Assembly: GCA_013215055.1 (NCBI GenBank)
Contig: JABSRQ010000020.1
Location: forward strand, 1 to 64,000
DNA: 64,000 bases
Direction: 5' to 3'
DNA from: Pseudomonadales bacterium
GTDB lineage: Bacteria; Pseudomonadota; Gammaproteobacteria; Pseudomonadales; DT-91
A program made the position numbers and the translations under genes. This document shows positions 43,168 to 51,413 of this stretch, in pieces. The notes under the pieces are model-generated. The model searched no databases. It was not told the origin of the DNA and saw only the letters and a program-made list of their open reading frames with translations. Numbering within the stretch: the stretch's first letter is position 1; each line of letters starts with the position of its first letter.

Positions 43168-44460
43168 CTATTCGGATAAGCGGTGAGAAGAGAAGTGGCA
43201 GCTAAACGTACTGCCCTGCCCCGGAGAAGATTCAATCAATAACTCACCGTCATGACGTATTAAAACATGCTTCACAATTGCCAGGCCCAAACCTGTACCG
43301 CCGGTATTAATCGAACGGCTGGGGTCCACACGATAAAAACGTTCTGTTAAACGGGGAATATGTGTTGCCTCAATACCCACACCATCGTCTGTCACGGAAA
43401 AATAGGCCCCTTTTTCATCTTTACGACAGATAAGTTCAATCAACCCCTGATCATGGGTGTATTTGCAGGCATTAATCAGAATATTTAATAAAGCACTGTG
43501 TAATTCCAGCTGATTACCCCAAATATCAACATGCTCTTGAATATCAACATTGATCACACGGGTTTCATCACCCAAACTCGCCTGCGCCTCTTCCACTATC
43601 ATGCGAGATAATAGTGACAGTGAAACGGATGTGCTATGCATCTCATTAGGCAGGGTTTCCAGGCGCGATAGATCAATAAGATCCCGCAATAGATATTCCA
43701 TACGCTGGGCATTTTGCGCCATTTGTTCCAGCGGCAAAGCCATCTGGGGGATTTTATCGGTAAATAAATGGAAGTTATCGATATAACCACTGATCACTGT
43801 GAGTGGTGTACGTAGCTCATGGGACACATTCGAGACAAAATCTCTGCGCATTTGCTCTAATTTTTGAACCTCGGTGATATCGCGGGCAAACAATAATCTA
43901 TCCCCTTCACCAAAACGTGTTAATTGCACCCATAAGGTTTTTTGACCGTTATTGGGGGCTTTTACTTCTATACCTTTGTCATAATTCAGACCATCAAAAT
44001 ATTGCAAAAACTGCGGATCACGGAATAAATGTAAAAGATGCTGACCTAAATCCTGCGGGTAACGTAAACCGAGGTTGCTGCGCGCTGCCGTATTACACCA
44101 ATCAATAGTGCCATGGCCATTAATCATCACCACAGCATCACTTAAAGACGCAAAAGAGCTATGTAAATAGGCAACATCGGCTTCAAGCTTAGCCTGTATG
44201 CGCTGTTGATCTCGTTGTAGATAATAGATTTTATCGCAGACCGCGCCCCAGAAACCGGGCAGTTCCGGTGGCTCTTGATTTTTATCTTTAGACATCAACC
44301 AGGCATGAATACGGCGTAATTGAGAAAAATTCCAAATCAGATGAATCGCACAGCCGACAACAAGCCCTTGCAAGGCATAACCCAGCAACCAGCCGATAAA
44401 AAAACAGCTTGTTAATAGCCACGCTAAACGCTGTAGCTCATTGGCCCAGTTATTTTTCAT
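43168..44460 (-). CDS. phoR: Phosphate sensor histidine kinase PhoR
   Basis: A 430-aa membrane kinase. Two membrane helices near the N terminus (about 13-43) with almost no periplasmic loop, a PAS domain (about 100-190; SLSDAVVMINGHGTIDWCNTAA), then the H-box FVSNVSHELRTPLTVISGY, N-box LLNILINACKYTHDQG, G1 VTDDGVGIEATH, F-box RFYRVD and G2 GGTGLGLAIVKHVL. It senses phosphate status through the Pst/PhoU complex and phosphorylates PhoB. It lies 27 bp after phoB. Confidence 0.96.
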   Translation of the reverse strand: MKNNWANELQRLAWLLTSCFFIGWLLGYALQGLVVGCAIHLIWNFSQLRRIHAWLMSKDKNQEPPELPGFWGAVCDKIYYLQRDQQRIQAKLEADVAYLHSSFASLSDAVVMINGHGTIDWCNTAARSNLGLRYPQDLGQHLLHLFRDPQFLQYFDGLNYDKGIEVKAPNNGQKTLWVQLTRFGEGDRLLFARDITEVQKLEQMRRDFVSNVSHELRTPLTVISGYIDNFHLFTDKIPQMALPLEQMAQNAQRMEYLLRDLIDLSRLETLPNEMHSTSVSLSLLSRMIVEEAQASLGDETRVINVDIQEHVDIWGNQLELHSALLNILINACKYTHDQGLIELICRKDEKGAYFSVTDDGVGIEATHIPRLTERFYRVDPSRSINTGGTGLGLAIVKHVLIRHDGELLIESSPGQGSTFSCHFSSHRLSE

Positions 44461-44487
44461 TCAAAAATTACATCACATGAGAAAGGG

Positions 44488-45186
44488 TTAACTGGCGGCC
44501 GAGAATCGGTAACCGGAACCACGCACCGTTTGCACTAAAAAACCATAATCGGCATTACCAGACGGCGATTGTAACGCTTTTCTTAAGCGGCGGATATGCA
44601 CATCAATCGTGCGTTCCTCAACATACACATTGGAGCCCCAAACATGATCCAGTAATTGGCTGCGACTATAGACACGCTCTTGATGGGTCATAAAAAAATG
44701 TAATAATTTGTATTCGGTAGGCCCCATTGTGACTTTTTCATCATCGATGCTGACCCGATGGCTGACGTTATCCAACTTCACTCCCAGCAGTTCAACCGTA
44801 TCGGTTTTAAGCTCGGTACTTGTACGGCGCAACACCGCATTAATGCGAGCCACCAGTTCACGTGGCGCAAAAGGTTTGGCGATATAATCATCGGCGCCTA
44901 ATTCCAGGCCTTGAATTTTATTATCTTCGGAGGTTTTTGCAGTCAACATGATGATGGGAATATCGGCACAAACATCATCTTTTTTCATGCGGCGCAATAA
45001 TTCCAGGCCGCTGCCACCGGGTAACATCCAATCCAATAAAATTAAATCCGGGCGTTGATCATGAACAATGGCAAAAGCCGCTGATGTATTAGCCGCTTCC
45101 ATACAGGCAAACCCTGCCATTTCCAGTCCCATGCGAATCATATCGCGTATGGCTTTTTCATCATCCACTACAAGAATATTTACCAT
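44488..45186 (-). CDS. phoB: Phosphate regulon response regulator PhoB
   Basis: A 232-aa OmpR-family regulator. Receiver: VVDDEKAIRDMI, phospho-acceptor Asp52 in LILLDWMLPGGSG, Thr in MLTAKTSE and Lys in DDYIAKPFAPREL. The winged-helix domain has GPTEYKLLHFFMTHQERVYSRSQLLDHVWG and YVEERTIDVHIRRLRKALQ typical of PhoB. It activates promoters that carry PhoB boxes; four such sites are seen in this block, one of them in front of phoB itself, giving positive autoregulation. Confidence 0.97.
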   Translation of the reverse strand: MVNILVVDDEKAIRDMIRMGLEMAGFACMEAANTSAAFAIVHDQRPDLILLDWMLPGGSGLELLRRMKKDDVCADIPIIMLTAKTSEDNKIQGLELGADDYIAKPFAPRELVARINAVLRRTSTELKTDTVELLGVKLDNVSHRVSIDDEKVTMGPTEYKLLHFFMTHQERVYSRSQLLDHVWGSNVYVEERTIDVHIRRLRKALQSPSGNADYGFLVQTVRGSGYRFSAAS

Positions 45187-45237
45187 GACTTACTCTTTAT
45201 CCCACCTTTATCAATGCAGCTATTAAAACGGATAAAT

Positions 45238-45255
45238 ATGACAGTACGATGACAG
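45238..45255 (-). promoter_or_regulatory. PhoB box upstream of phoB
   Basis: The reverse strand reads CTGTCATCGTACTGTCAT, a perfect pair of CTGTCAT half-sites with the normal 4-base spacer, about 52 bp before the phoB start. It indicates autoregulation of phoBR. Confidence 0.93.
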
Positions 45256-45266
45256 CGCGAAAAATG

Positions 45267-45285
45267 GGATTATTATTGCTAATCC
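45267..45285 (-). terminator. Weak terminator overlapping the end of purU
   Basis: Reverse strand GGATTA/TAATCC with a 7-base loop, followed by CATTTTT. It overlaps the purU stop codon (45279-45281) and lies just before the phoB promoter. The short stem makes the call uncertain. Confidence 0.4.
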
Positions 45286-46133
45286 AATATGACGGTTTTA
45301 TTACCCTGCACTATCACCCGGTCTTCCAAATGCATACGTATGCCGCGTGAAAGCACCTGCGTTGCAACATCTTTACCCAAGCGCACCATGTCATCTTTAT
45401 TGTGTCGGTGATTAACACGAATCACATCCTGATCGATGATAGGGCCTTCATCCAATTGCGCGGTCACATAGTGGCACGTTGCACCAATAAGCTTTACGCC
45501 TCGCTCAAAGGCTTTTTGATACGGGTTGGCACCGATAAACGACGGTAAAAAACTATGGTGAATATTGATAATTTTACCCGGATATTGTTCACATAAGCTG
45601 GCCGGAATAATCTGCATATAACGGGCAAGCACAATAAAATCGGCGTCGTATTGCTGTAATAAATCTGTAATCTGTCTATTGGCTTCAACTTTATTGTCAG
45701 CGTTAATCTTAATATGGTGATAATCCACGCCATGCCAATCAACCATGGAACGCAGATTTTCATGATTGGAAATCACCGCCGCAATATCACAGTGTAAATC
45801 ACCCGAGCGCCAACGATGTAAAATATCCGCTAAACAATGGGACGACTGACTGGCCAATATCACCATTTTTTTCGGTTTGGCCGAATCACTGATAAACCAC
45901 TGCATATCATATGCATCGGCGATAGCTTGAAATTGTTCTGTGAACTCCTCTAAAGATACACTTAAGGAGCTAGCCTTAATTTCATTACGCATATAGAACA
46001 TGCCGCAACTTTCATCACCGTGGTAACTGGCCTCTAATACCCAGCCACCTAATTCGGCAATAAATGAACTCACTTTAGCAACAATGCCCACCTGATCCGG
46101 ACAAGCAATGACCAGTCGGTAACTTTGTTCCAT
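45279..46133 (-). CDS. purU: Formyltetrahydrofolate deformylase
   Basis: A 284-aa PurU, which hydrolyses 10-formyltetrahydrofolate to tetrahydrofolate and formate, balancing one-carbon pools. The N-terminal ACT domain (YRLVIACPDQVGIVAKVSSFIAELGGWVLEASYHGDE) binds regulators; the C-terminal formyltransferase domain has KMVILASQSSHCLADILHR, VISNHENLRSMVDWHGVDYHHI and the catalytic NIHHSFLPSF with Asp in AQLDEGPIIDQDV. It is the first gene of the leftward group before phoBR but probably separately transcribed. Confidence 0.96.
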   Translation of the reverse strand: MEQSYRLVIACPDQVGIVAKVSSFIAELGGWVLEASYHGDESCGMFYMRNEIKASSLSVSLEEFTEQFQAIADAYDMQWFISDSAKPKKMVILASQSSHCLADILHRWRSGDLHCDIAAVISNHENLRSMVDWHGVDYHHIKINADNKVEANRQITDLLQQYDADFIVLARYMQIIPASLCEQYPGKIINIHHSFLPSFIGANPYQKAFERGVKLIGATCHYVTAQLDEGPIIDQDVIRVNHRHNKDDMVRLGKDVATQVLSRGIRMHLEDRVIVQGNKTVILD

Positions 46134-46231
46134 GGCTAAACCTCGAATAACACGTTGATTGATAATGCATTATCGACAAAATTACACAGCATGATGGGGT
46201 TTAGCAATCGATACTCAGACTTATTTTAGTC

Positions 46232-46477
46232 CTATGTCTCTGCATGCAAAGACTGCTGTTGCTTTTCTGGACAAGCATGGCGGGCATATTGACAAAAAAT
46301 ACAGCATTCAGATTCACTAACATGGCTGTATTCATTACAACCTGGGCAATGAAAAACCACCACCTTACGACTGACAGGCATTTTTTCGGTGACTTTAAAA
46401 CCACAATGAGGACATTGCACCACCGTACGAAATTGCAAACGTTCCGCTTTATGTTGGGCAAAGAGTTTCTCGCTCAT
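46232..46477 (-). CDS. Small Cys-rich zinc-ribbon-like protein
   Basis: An 81-aa protein with paired cysteines CPHCGFKVTEKMP, FHCPGCNEYS and the characteristic ECCIFCQYARHACPEKQ ending, related to a widespread family whose end usually reads GDCCVFCSYGSVPCPP. It should bind zinc. Function is unknown. A GGAGCAGGA ribosome site precedes the ATG. It stands between purU and a membrane protein gene, both reverse strand, spacing about 60-100 bp. Confidence 0.75.
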   Translation of the reverse strand: MSEKLFAQHKAERLQFRTVVQCPHCGFKVTEKMPVSRKVVVFHCPGCNEYSHVSESECCIFCQYARHACPEKQQQSLHAET

Positions 46478-46540
46478 ATCCTGCTCCTTAACAACAATTC
46501 CTATAATTGGCGATGACTATCTAAAGCATAGCCCGATTTT

Positions 46541-47536
46541 TCATGCTTCGCCTTTGATTCCAGCTTGTTCGGGCTGTAACTTAAGAATAATCAGAGGCAA
46601 TATTATAGGTATCCATAAACGCATTTCATTAGGCATCGCAAACAATAAGATCATCACCGAATACGGTGCAGAGGTTAACAAATAGGCCTTCATCTGTGGC
46701 GTGACCGGTGATGTTAATAACAGGTTTAATAATAATAACGCTAAAAACAATAAACCCACCACCGCGGTGATATGCAGGGATTCAAAAAACTGCACATCCT
46801 GATATAAAGCTTTATCAAAACCATAATACAAACGTAAAGCAAAATATGTCATTAAAAAGGCTAGGCTTAAAGCCACAGTTACCCACTGCTGCGTAGAAAT
46901 GCCTTTTAATGGGTTATGTAATAATATTTTTTGATGATGTTGTGCGACATAGAAACTGATAATTAAAAAAGCGGTTTCACGGTTTAAGGTTGCCAAAACC
47001 ACACAGCCCGCCAATAAGCCCTGTGTGAGTAGCGATTGTTTTTTAAATAAGCTCAGATATATGCCTATCAATAAGAACAAATAGGACAAGGTATCGTAGG
47101 GCACCACCACATATTGGGTCAGCGTCATCAATAACGTTAAGCCCAACATGGGCAATTCTACATGCTGATAAGAATCATTTTTATGGCCATGGAAAATAAA
47201 AAACAACACGCAGCAGGCTAAACACAGGTATAGGCTATTACTATAAAAATACGCCGCATACCACGTGGATTCGACGTTTAAATCGGCCTTGAAAACACCC
47301 GGCATAAAACGAGGTAGTTTGTTATCGGCAAGCAATTGCTGAAAATACAGCAGGCTTTCTTTGCCTAAAACACGGTATTTATAGATGCCTTCATCATACT
47401 GCGTATGAAAGCCGGCCTCGTTGAACACACCCCAGGTATAGGCGGTTGTAGAGCCGATATACATCATGCCACTAAAGACCAGCGGCAGAAAAAGACCTGC
47501 GATAAAAAGTCGCAGTGCTGTTTTTATTATTGTCAT
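46541..47536 (-). CDS. Polytopic membrane protein, glycosyltransferase-like
   Basis: A 331-aa integral membrane protein with about eight hydrophobic helices (for example LRLFIAGLFLPLVFSGMMYIG, YLCLACCVLFFIF, LGLTLLMTLTQYVVV, LLFLALLLLNLLLT). A periplasmic loop after the first helix (GVFNEAGFHTQYDEGIYKYRVLGKE) and the motif LNRETAFLI recall small GT-C-type or O-antigen-type membrane enzymes, but no signature is complete. Function not assigned. It follows the Lrp-family gene by 37 bp on the same strand. Confidence 0.6.
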   Translation of the reverse strand: MTIIKTALRLFIAGLFLPLVFSGMMYIGSTTAYTWGVFNEAGFHTQYDEGIYKYRVLGKESLLYFQQLLADNKLPRFMPGVFKADLNVESTWYAAYFYSNSLYLCLACCVLFFIFHGHKNDSYQHVELPMLGLTLLMTLTQYVVVPYDTLSYLFLLIGIYLSLFKKQSLLTQGLLAGCVVLATLNRETAFLIISFYVAQHHQKILLHNPLKGISTQQWVTVALSLAFLMTYFALRLYYGFDKALYQDVQFFESLHITAVVGLLFLALLLLNLLLTSPVTPQMKAYLLTSAPYSVMILLFAMPNEMRLWIPIILPLIILKLQPEQAGIKGEA

Positions 47537-47573
47537 GAGCTTAGTTTATCGATTCACACCGTTCATTGCACTC

Positions 47574-48041
47574 TTAAGTAACAGGCAAGGCCGTTTTATC
47601 TACCACTTTGCGTAAAACAAAACTTGAATGCACCCCCGTCACACCTTCAATGCAAGTTAAACGGCCTAATAAAAACTGCTCATAATGCTGCATATCTCTA
47701 ACCACAACCTTCAACATATAATCGGCCGACTGACCTGTGACGATGCAACACTCCAGCACTTCCGGGTAGCCGGCAATAATCGTTTCAAAATTATTAAAAC
47801 GCTCGGGCGTATGCCTGTCCATGCTGATGCCCAAATAAGCCGTAAGCTTCAGCCCCAGAGCATCGGGTTTCAACAAGGTCACATGTTTATCAATAATGCC
47901 CTCTTGTTCCAGACGTTTAACCCGCCGGGAACAAGGTGTGGCAGATAAGCCTATCTTGTCTGCCAACTCCTGATTACTGATACGGCCATTTAACTGCATC
48001 AACTCGAGAATGCGTCTATCAATCCGGTCCAACTCAAGCAT
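47574..48041 (-). CDS. Lrp/AsnC-family transcriptional regulator
   Basis: A 155-aa regulator with an N-terminal helix-turn-helix (LDRIDRRILELMQLNGRISNQELADKIGLSATPCSRRVKRLEQEGII) and a C-terminal RAM effector domain (VLECCIVTGQSADYMLKVVVRDMQHYEQF, GVTGVHSSFVLRKV). The ATG at 48041 with GGGG upstream is preferred. Lrp-type proteins respond to amino acids such as leucine; being divergent from leuA, it may regulate leuA and itself. A TCACTA/TAGTGA dyad stands in the shared promoter region. Confidence 0.93.
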   Translation of the reverse strand: MLELDRIDRRILELMQLNGRISNQELADKIGLSATPCSRRVKRLEQEGIIDKHVTLLKPDALGLKLTAYLGISMDRHTPERFNNFETIIAGYPEVLECCIVTGQSADYMLKVVVRDMQHYEQFLLGRLTCIEGVTGVHSSFVLRKVVDKTALPVT

Positions 48042-48074
48042 TAGCATCACCCCAATAAGCTTATATAGACAATA

Positions 48075-48102
48075 TCACTATATTATCAATATATTTTAGT
48101 GA
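48075..48102. promoter_or_regulatory. Dyad TCACTA-N16-TAGTGA, candidate Lrp-type operator
   Basis: Exact inverted TCACTA/TAGTGA ends 28 bp apart within an AT-rich stretch 34 bp upstream of the Lrp-family start and between it and leuA. Position and AT-rich centre suit an Lrp/AsnC site; direct proof is lacking. Confidence 0.5.
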
Positions 48103-48235
48103 ATACCACCATAAATACCGTCAATAAGACCACATTTTGCAAACATTCACTAAGCCTCACACCCTATACTTCTTCCCATAGATAACTAGCCCAAAAGGCA
48201 AAACATCTACCACGGTTCTTCACAAGAGAGCCCCA

Positions 48236-48277
48236 GTCTTTCTCCTTCCCAATCACAAGTTGTGCAAGGAGAAAGAC
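48236..48277 (+). promoter_or_regulatory. Strong hairpin in the leuA leader
   Basis: GTCTTTCTCCTT and its exact reverse complement AAGGAGAAAGAC form a perfect 12-bp stem with an 18-base loop that itself contains CACAA/TTGTG. It ends 31 bp before the leuA start. No T-run follows, so it is not a simple terminator; it may control translation or mRNA stability, or be the end of an attenuator. No Leu-codon-rich leader peptide was found. Confidence 0.7.
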
Positions 48278-48308
48278 CATAACAATGCCCTAGAAACCAA
48301 GGATTACC

Positions 48309-50021
48309 ATGTTTGATCATCAGAAATATCAGAAAGCACCGGTGATGACATTGACTGACCGTCAATGGCCCAATCGACAAATCAACCAGGCTCCGCAGTG
48401 GTGTAGTGTCGATCTGCGTGATGGTAATCAAGCGCTAATTAACCCGATGAACAGCAAACAAAAACACCGTTTATTCGATTTATTAGTGAAGATGGGCTTT
48501 AAACAGATTGAGGTCGGTTTCCCGGCTGCTTCACAGACTGACTACGATTTTGTTCGGGAAATCATAGAGCAAGATAAAATCCCCGATGATGTCACCATCC
48601 AGGTCTTAACCCAGGCCAGGGATGCCTTGATAGAAAAATCATTTTCCGCATTAAAAGGCGCAAAAAAAGCCATCGTTCATGTCTATAACTCCACATCGAC
48701 CATTCAGCGTGAACAGGTATTTAACCAAGATAGACAAGGCATTATCGCTATCGCCGTGAAAGGGGCTGAAAAAGTCCAGAGCGAAGCTGAGAAATACCCG
48801 CAGACGCAGTGGCAATTTCAGTATTCGCCAGAAAGTTTCACCCAAACGGAAATGCCCTTTGCCGTGCAAATATGTAATGCGGTTATAGCCGTTTGGAGTC
48901 AACAAGCACAACCCATCATCATTAATTTACCGGCTACCGTTGAAGTCAACACGCCCAATGTCTATGCCGATCAGATCGAATATATGTGCAGGCAACTTCA
49001 CAACCGTGAAAAAATCATCATAAGCCTGCATACCCACAACGACAGAGGCTGTGGTGTTGCGGCAGCGGAATTAGGTGTGATGGCCGGCGCCGATAGAGTA
49101 GAAGGCACTTTATTGGGTAATGGTGAACGCACAGGCAATATGGATATCATCACCATGGCGATGAATTTATACAGCCAGGGCATTGATCCGCAGTTGAATA
49201 TGCAGGACATGGATAGCATCATAGAAACCGTCAATTACTGCACCGACATTGCATGTCATCCACGCCATCCCTATGCCGGGGAGCTGGTATTTACCGCCTT
49301 CTCGGGCTCACATCAGGATGCCATCAAGAAATGTCTGTCCTCCAGAGCCAACAAGCAGGAACTACAACAGTCCGATACCATCACACCCTGGCAGGTCGCC
49401 TATTTACCCATAGAACCCAGTGATATAGGCCGTGATTATGAAGCCGTTATTCGTATCAATAGCCAGTCAGGCAAAGGCGGCGCGGCTTATATCATCGAAC
49501 AACATTTAAATATAGCCATGCCACGATGGATGCAGATTGAATTTAGCCACCATGTGCAGCAGAAAACAGAGGCGACACAAGAAGAAATTAAAGCTGATGA
49601 AATAATAGCGCTGTTTGATCAGATCTATCGCAGTAACACTGAAGGCTTAAGCTTGATGGACTATGAAACCCAGCGCAAAGCCGGTCAGCAACAATTGACG
49701 GCGACTATAACCAGCAATAATGCAGCAACTCAAAAGGTTAATGGCCAGGGCCAGGGCCTGATGGAAGCATTCTGTACCGCGTTACAAACTTATGGCGAGG
49801 ATATTCATATCATCGACTATGTAGAATGCAGCACAGACAATAGCGGCCATACCTGTACCGCAGCCAAGGCTAGCTGCATAGTACATTTGCGTATACTGGG
49901 ACAAAGATTTTGTGGTTTTGCCGAGAGTGAGGATATCGCCGAGGCCGGATTATTGGCTATCTTAAATGGATTTAATCGCTTCAAAATGCAGCAACAGCAA
50001 TCAATAGCGCAGGCCTGTTAA
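48309..50021 (+). CDS. leuA: 2-isopropylmalate synthase
   Basis: A 570-aa LeuA of the longer (type 2) form. It joins acetyl-CoA and 2-oxoisovalerate, the first step of leucine synthesis. The catalytic barrel shows SVDLRDGNQALINPM, GFKQIEVGFPAASQTDYDFVR, ISLHTHNDRGCGVAAAELG with metal-binding HTH, ADRVEGTLLGNGERTGNMD; a linker domain follows and the C-terminal leucine-feedback domain includes VECSTDNSGHTCTAAKASCIV. AAGGA precedes the ATG. It is divergent from an Lrp-family gene and has a leader hairpin. It ends with no clear terminator before the next gene. Confidence 0.96.
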   Translation: MFDHQKYQKAPVMTLTDRQWPNRQINQAPQWCSVDLRDGNQALINPMNSKQKHRLFDLLVKMGFKQIEVGFPAASQTDYDFVREIIEQDKIPDDVTIQVLTQARDALIEKSFSALKGAKKAIVHVYNSTSTIQREQVFNQDRQGIIAIAVKGAEKVQSEAEKYPQTQWQFQYSPESFTQTEMPFAVQICNAVIAVWSQQAQPIIINLPATVEVNTPNVYADQIEYMCRQLHNREKIIISLHTHNDRGCGVAAAELGVMAGADRVEGTLLGNGERTGNMDIITMAMNLYSQGIDPQLNMQDMDSIIETVNYCTDIACHPRHPYAGELVFTAFSGSHQDAIKKCLSSRANKQELQQSDTITPWQVAYLPIEPSDIGRDYEAVIRINSQSGKGGAAYIIEQHLNIAMPRWMQIEFSHHVQQKTEATQEEIKADEIIALFDQIYRSNTEGLSLMDYETQRKAGQQQLTATITSNNAATQKVNGQGQGLMEAFCTALQTYGEDIHIIDYVECSTDNSGHTCTAAKASCIVHLRILGQRFCGFAESEDIAEAGLLAILNGFNRFKMQQQQSIAQAC

Positions 50022-50149
50022 GCGCCTGTACTTTTTATGACGGAATTAGCTGGATTGCACTTACTTCACAAAGCAGAGCGTAGCATCTATTCAATAATGT
50101 AATTCTTTCATATAATTAGAGTTGGATGAAACCACTTCATGGAATATTT

Positions 50150-50845
50150 ATGCCACCCCTGCAGCACATCATTTTCAGCTTATGTTTAATTTCAGGTTTA
50201 TTGTTAAGCAGTGCTTGTTCTACAAACACGGTACTGGAAGACAAGCCTTCCTCCCCTGAACAGCAAGCTGCCGATACATTTACCATCGAAAATAACATAA
50301 AAGGCGACCAAGACTCTGAAAGCCTTGTAGCTACTGATCCTGCAGAGAATGACAAAAATAACGAAAAAGAATCCGTCGATGCTGGCGATAAAAGCAATGA
50401 TATCGACAATGACGGCAGATCAAACACCAAAGACCAGTGCCCAGAGACTCTGGCCTATGTGCCTGTCGATAAGAATGGCTGCCCGCAGGAGCGCTTCTCA
50501 TTAATCGTTGAATTTAAGTCTGAGATTTTCAGAATTGAAGAGCTAGAAGGCAATCCCGTATTCCCGGTCGTGGCCTTCATGAAAAAAAATCCTCAGTACG
50601 ATATTTTCCTGACCGGCCTCGTTGAAACAGCTGAAGGCCCCTACTTCGATCAACGTTTATCTGAAAAGCGGGCTCGTGATGCCAGCGACTATCTTGTTGG
50701 ACAAGGGGTTAGAGAGCCTCGCATCACGCCTGATGCGAGAATGACGTCGCCCATGGCGACAGAGGAATCTCCGTTAGGAGAATCTCAGAATCGCCGCCTG
50801 AAGATTGAATTTGTTAAAATCTTCGATGATTCCATGATCAAATAA
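50150..50845 (+). CDS. OmpA-domain lipoprotein with thrombospondin type 3 repeat
   Basis: The product (about 231 aa) has a signal peptide with the lipobox LLSSAC, an acidic Asp/Glu/Asn-rich linker (about 25-80), one calcium-binding type 3 repeat (DIDNDGRSNTKDQCPETL) ending VPVDKNGCP, and an OmpA-like domain (VEFKSEIFRIEEL...QRLSEKRARDASDYL..SQNRRLKIEF). The usual peptidoglycan-binding Asp in the GHTDxxG loop reads GLVETAEG, so its cell-wall binding may be altered; the RR near the end remains. The ATG at 50150 gives a proper signal peptide; an earlier ATG at 50126 is possible. A TATAAT lies at 50111. It begins the surface locus that ends with the giant lipoprotein. Confidence 0.8.
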   Translation: MPPLQHIIFSLCLISGLLLSSACSTNTVLEDKPSSPEQQAADTFTIENNIKGDQDSESLVATDPAENDKNNEKESVDAGDKSNDIDNDGRSNTKDQCPETLAYVPVDKNGCPQERFSLIVEFKSEIFRIEELEGNPVFPVVAFMKKNPQYDIFLTGLVETAEGPYFDQRLSEKRARDASDYLVGQGVREPRITPDARMTSPMATEESPLGESQNRRLKIEFVKIFDDSMIK

Positions 50846-51014
50846 GCCCTTCTAAGCCACCCTACCTTGATGTAAGCCGTTATATTTTCCTGATCTAACA
50901 GCAATTATCTACTGCCTGGCTTCACAGACAACTCTGGCCAAGATGAGACAACACTCGGATTACGCTATTTTTATAACCGGCAGGTAAAACTTCTGATAGC
51001 CTACACGTTGAAAA
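50846..51014. other. Intergenic, nothing recognised
   Basis: Spacer between the OmpA-like lipoprotein gene and the decayed duplicate of its end. No signal seen. Confidence 0.4.
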
Positions 51015-51159
51015 ATGTCAGAAAAACGTAGCAGAAAAAACCATGACGACCTGATAAAACATCGAGCCAAAGAACCTAAAATCACACCACATGCCAGAAT
51101 TGTCCTTTCATGAAAAAAATCGCCGTTTAAAGATGCTGTTTGTTAAGATCAGCAAATAA
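51015..51159 (+). pseudogene. Decayed duplicate of the OmpA-domain lipoprotein's C terminus
   Basis: From an ATG at 51015 the frame reads MSEKRSRKNHDDLI, KEPKITPHARI, then stops; after a frame change HEKNRRLKMLFVKISK follows to TAA 51157-51159. It aligns with LSEKRARDASDYL, REPRITPDARM and SQNRRLKIEFVKIF of the gene just upstream. The segment is therefore a relic of a tandem duplication of that gene; the rest of the copy is lost. Confidence 0.8.
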
Positions 51160-51413
51160 ATTCTCAATGTTTCTGTCTGCCCCCCCCTAACAACCCTATT
51201 CAGGGGCTCCTCCCTATTGAAAAAATCACTGACATTATCTAAAATCACCTAGCTATCAATTTTGAGTTCTTATTCACATAAAACGCCATCATCAGGTGAA
51301 TAAAGCTCAAACCGAGAGTTTGGATTGAACAGGATGTCAGCCATTTTTTCAAAGTCTTCCTTTTCTCTATTTCAGCCTAGCAAGTAGTACTCATTCATAC
51401 TTAGGGTTTTACC
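51160..51413. promoter_or_regulatory. Upstream region of the OmpA-like barrel gene
   Basis: 250 bp without a gene. It presumably holds the promoter of the barrel protein and giant lipoprotein genes. No operator was recognised; a C-run stands at 51180-51187. Confidence 0.4.
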
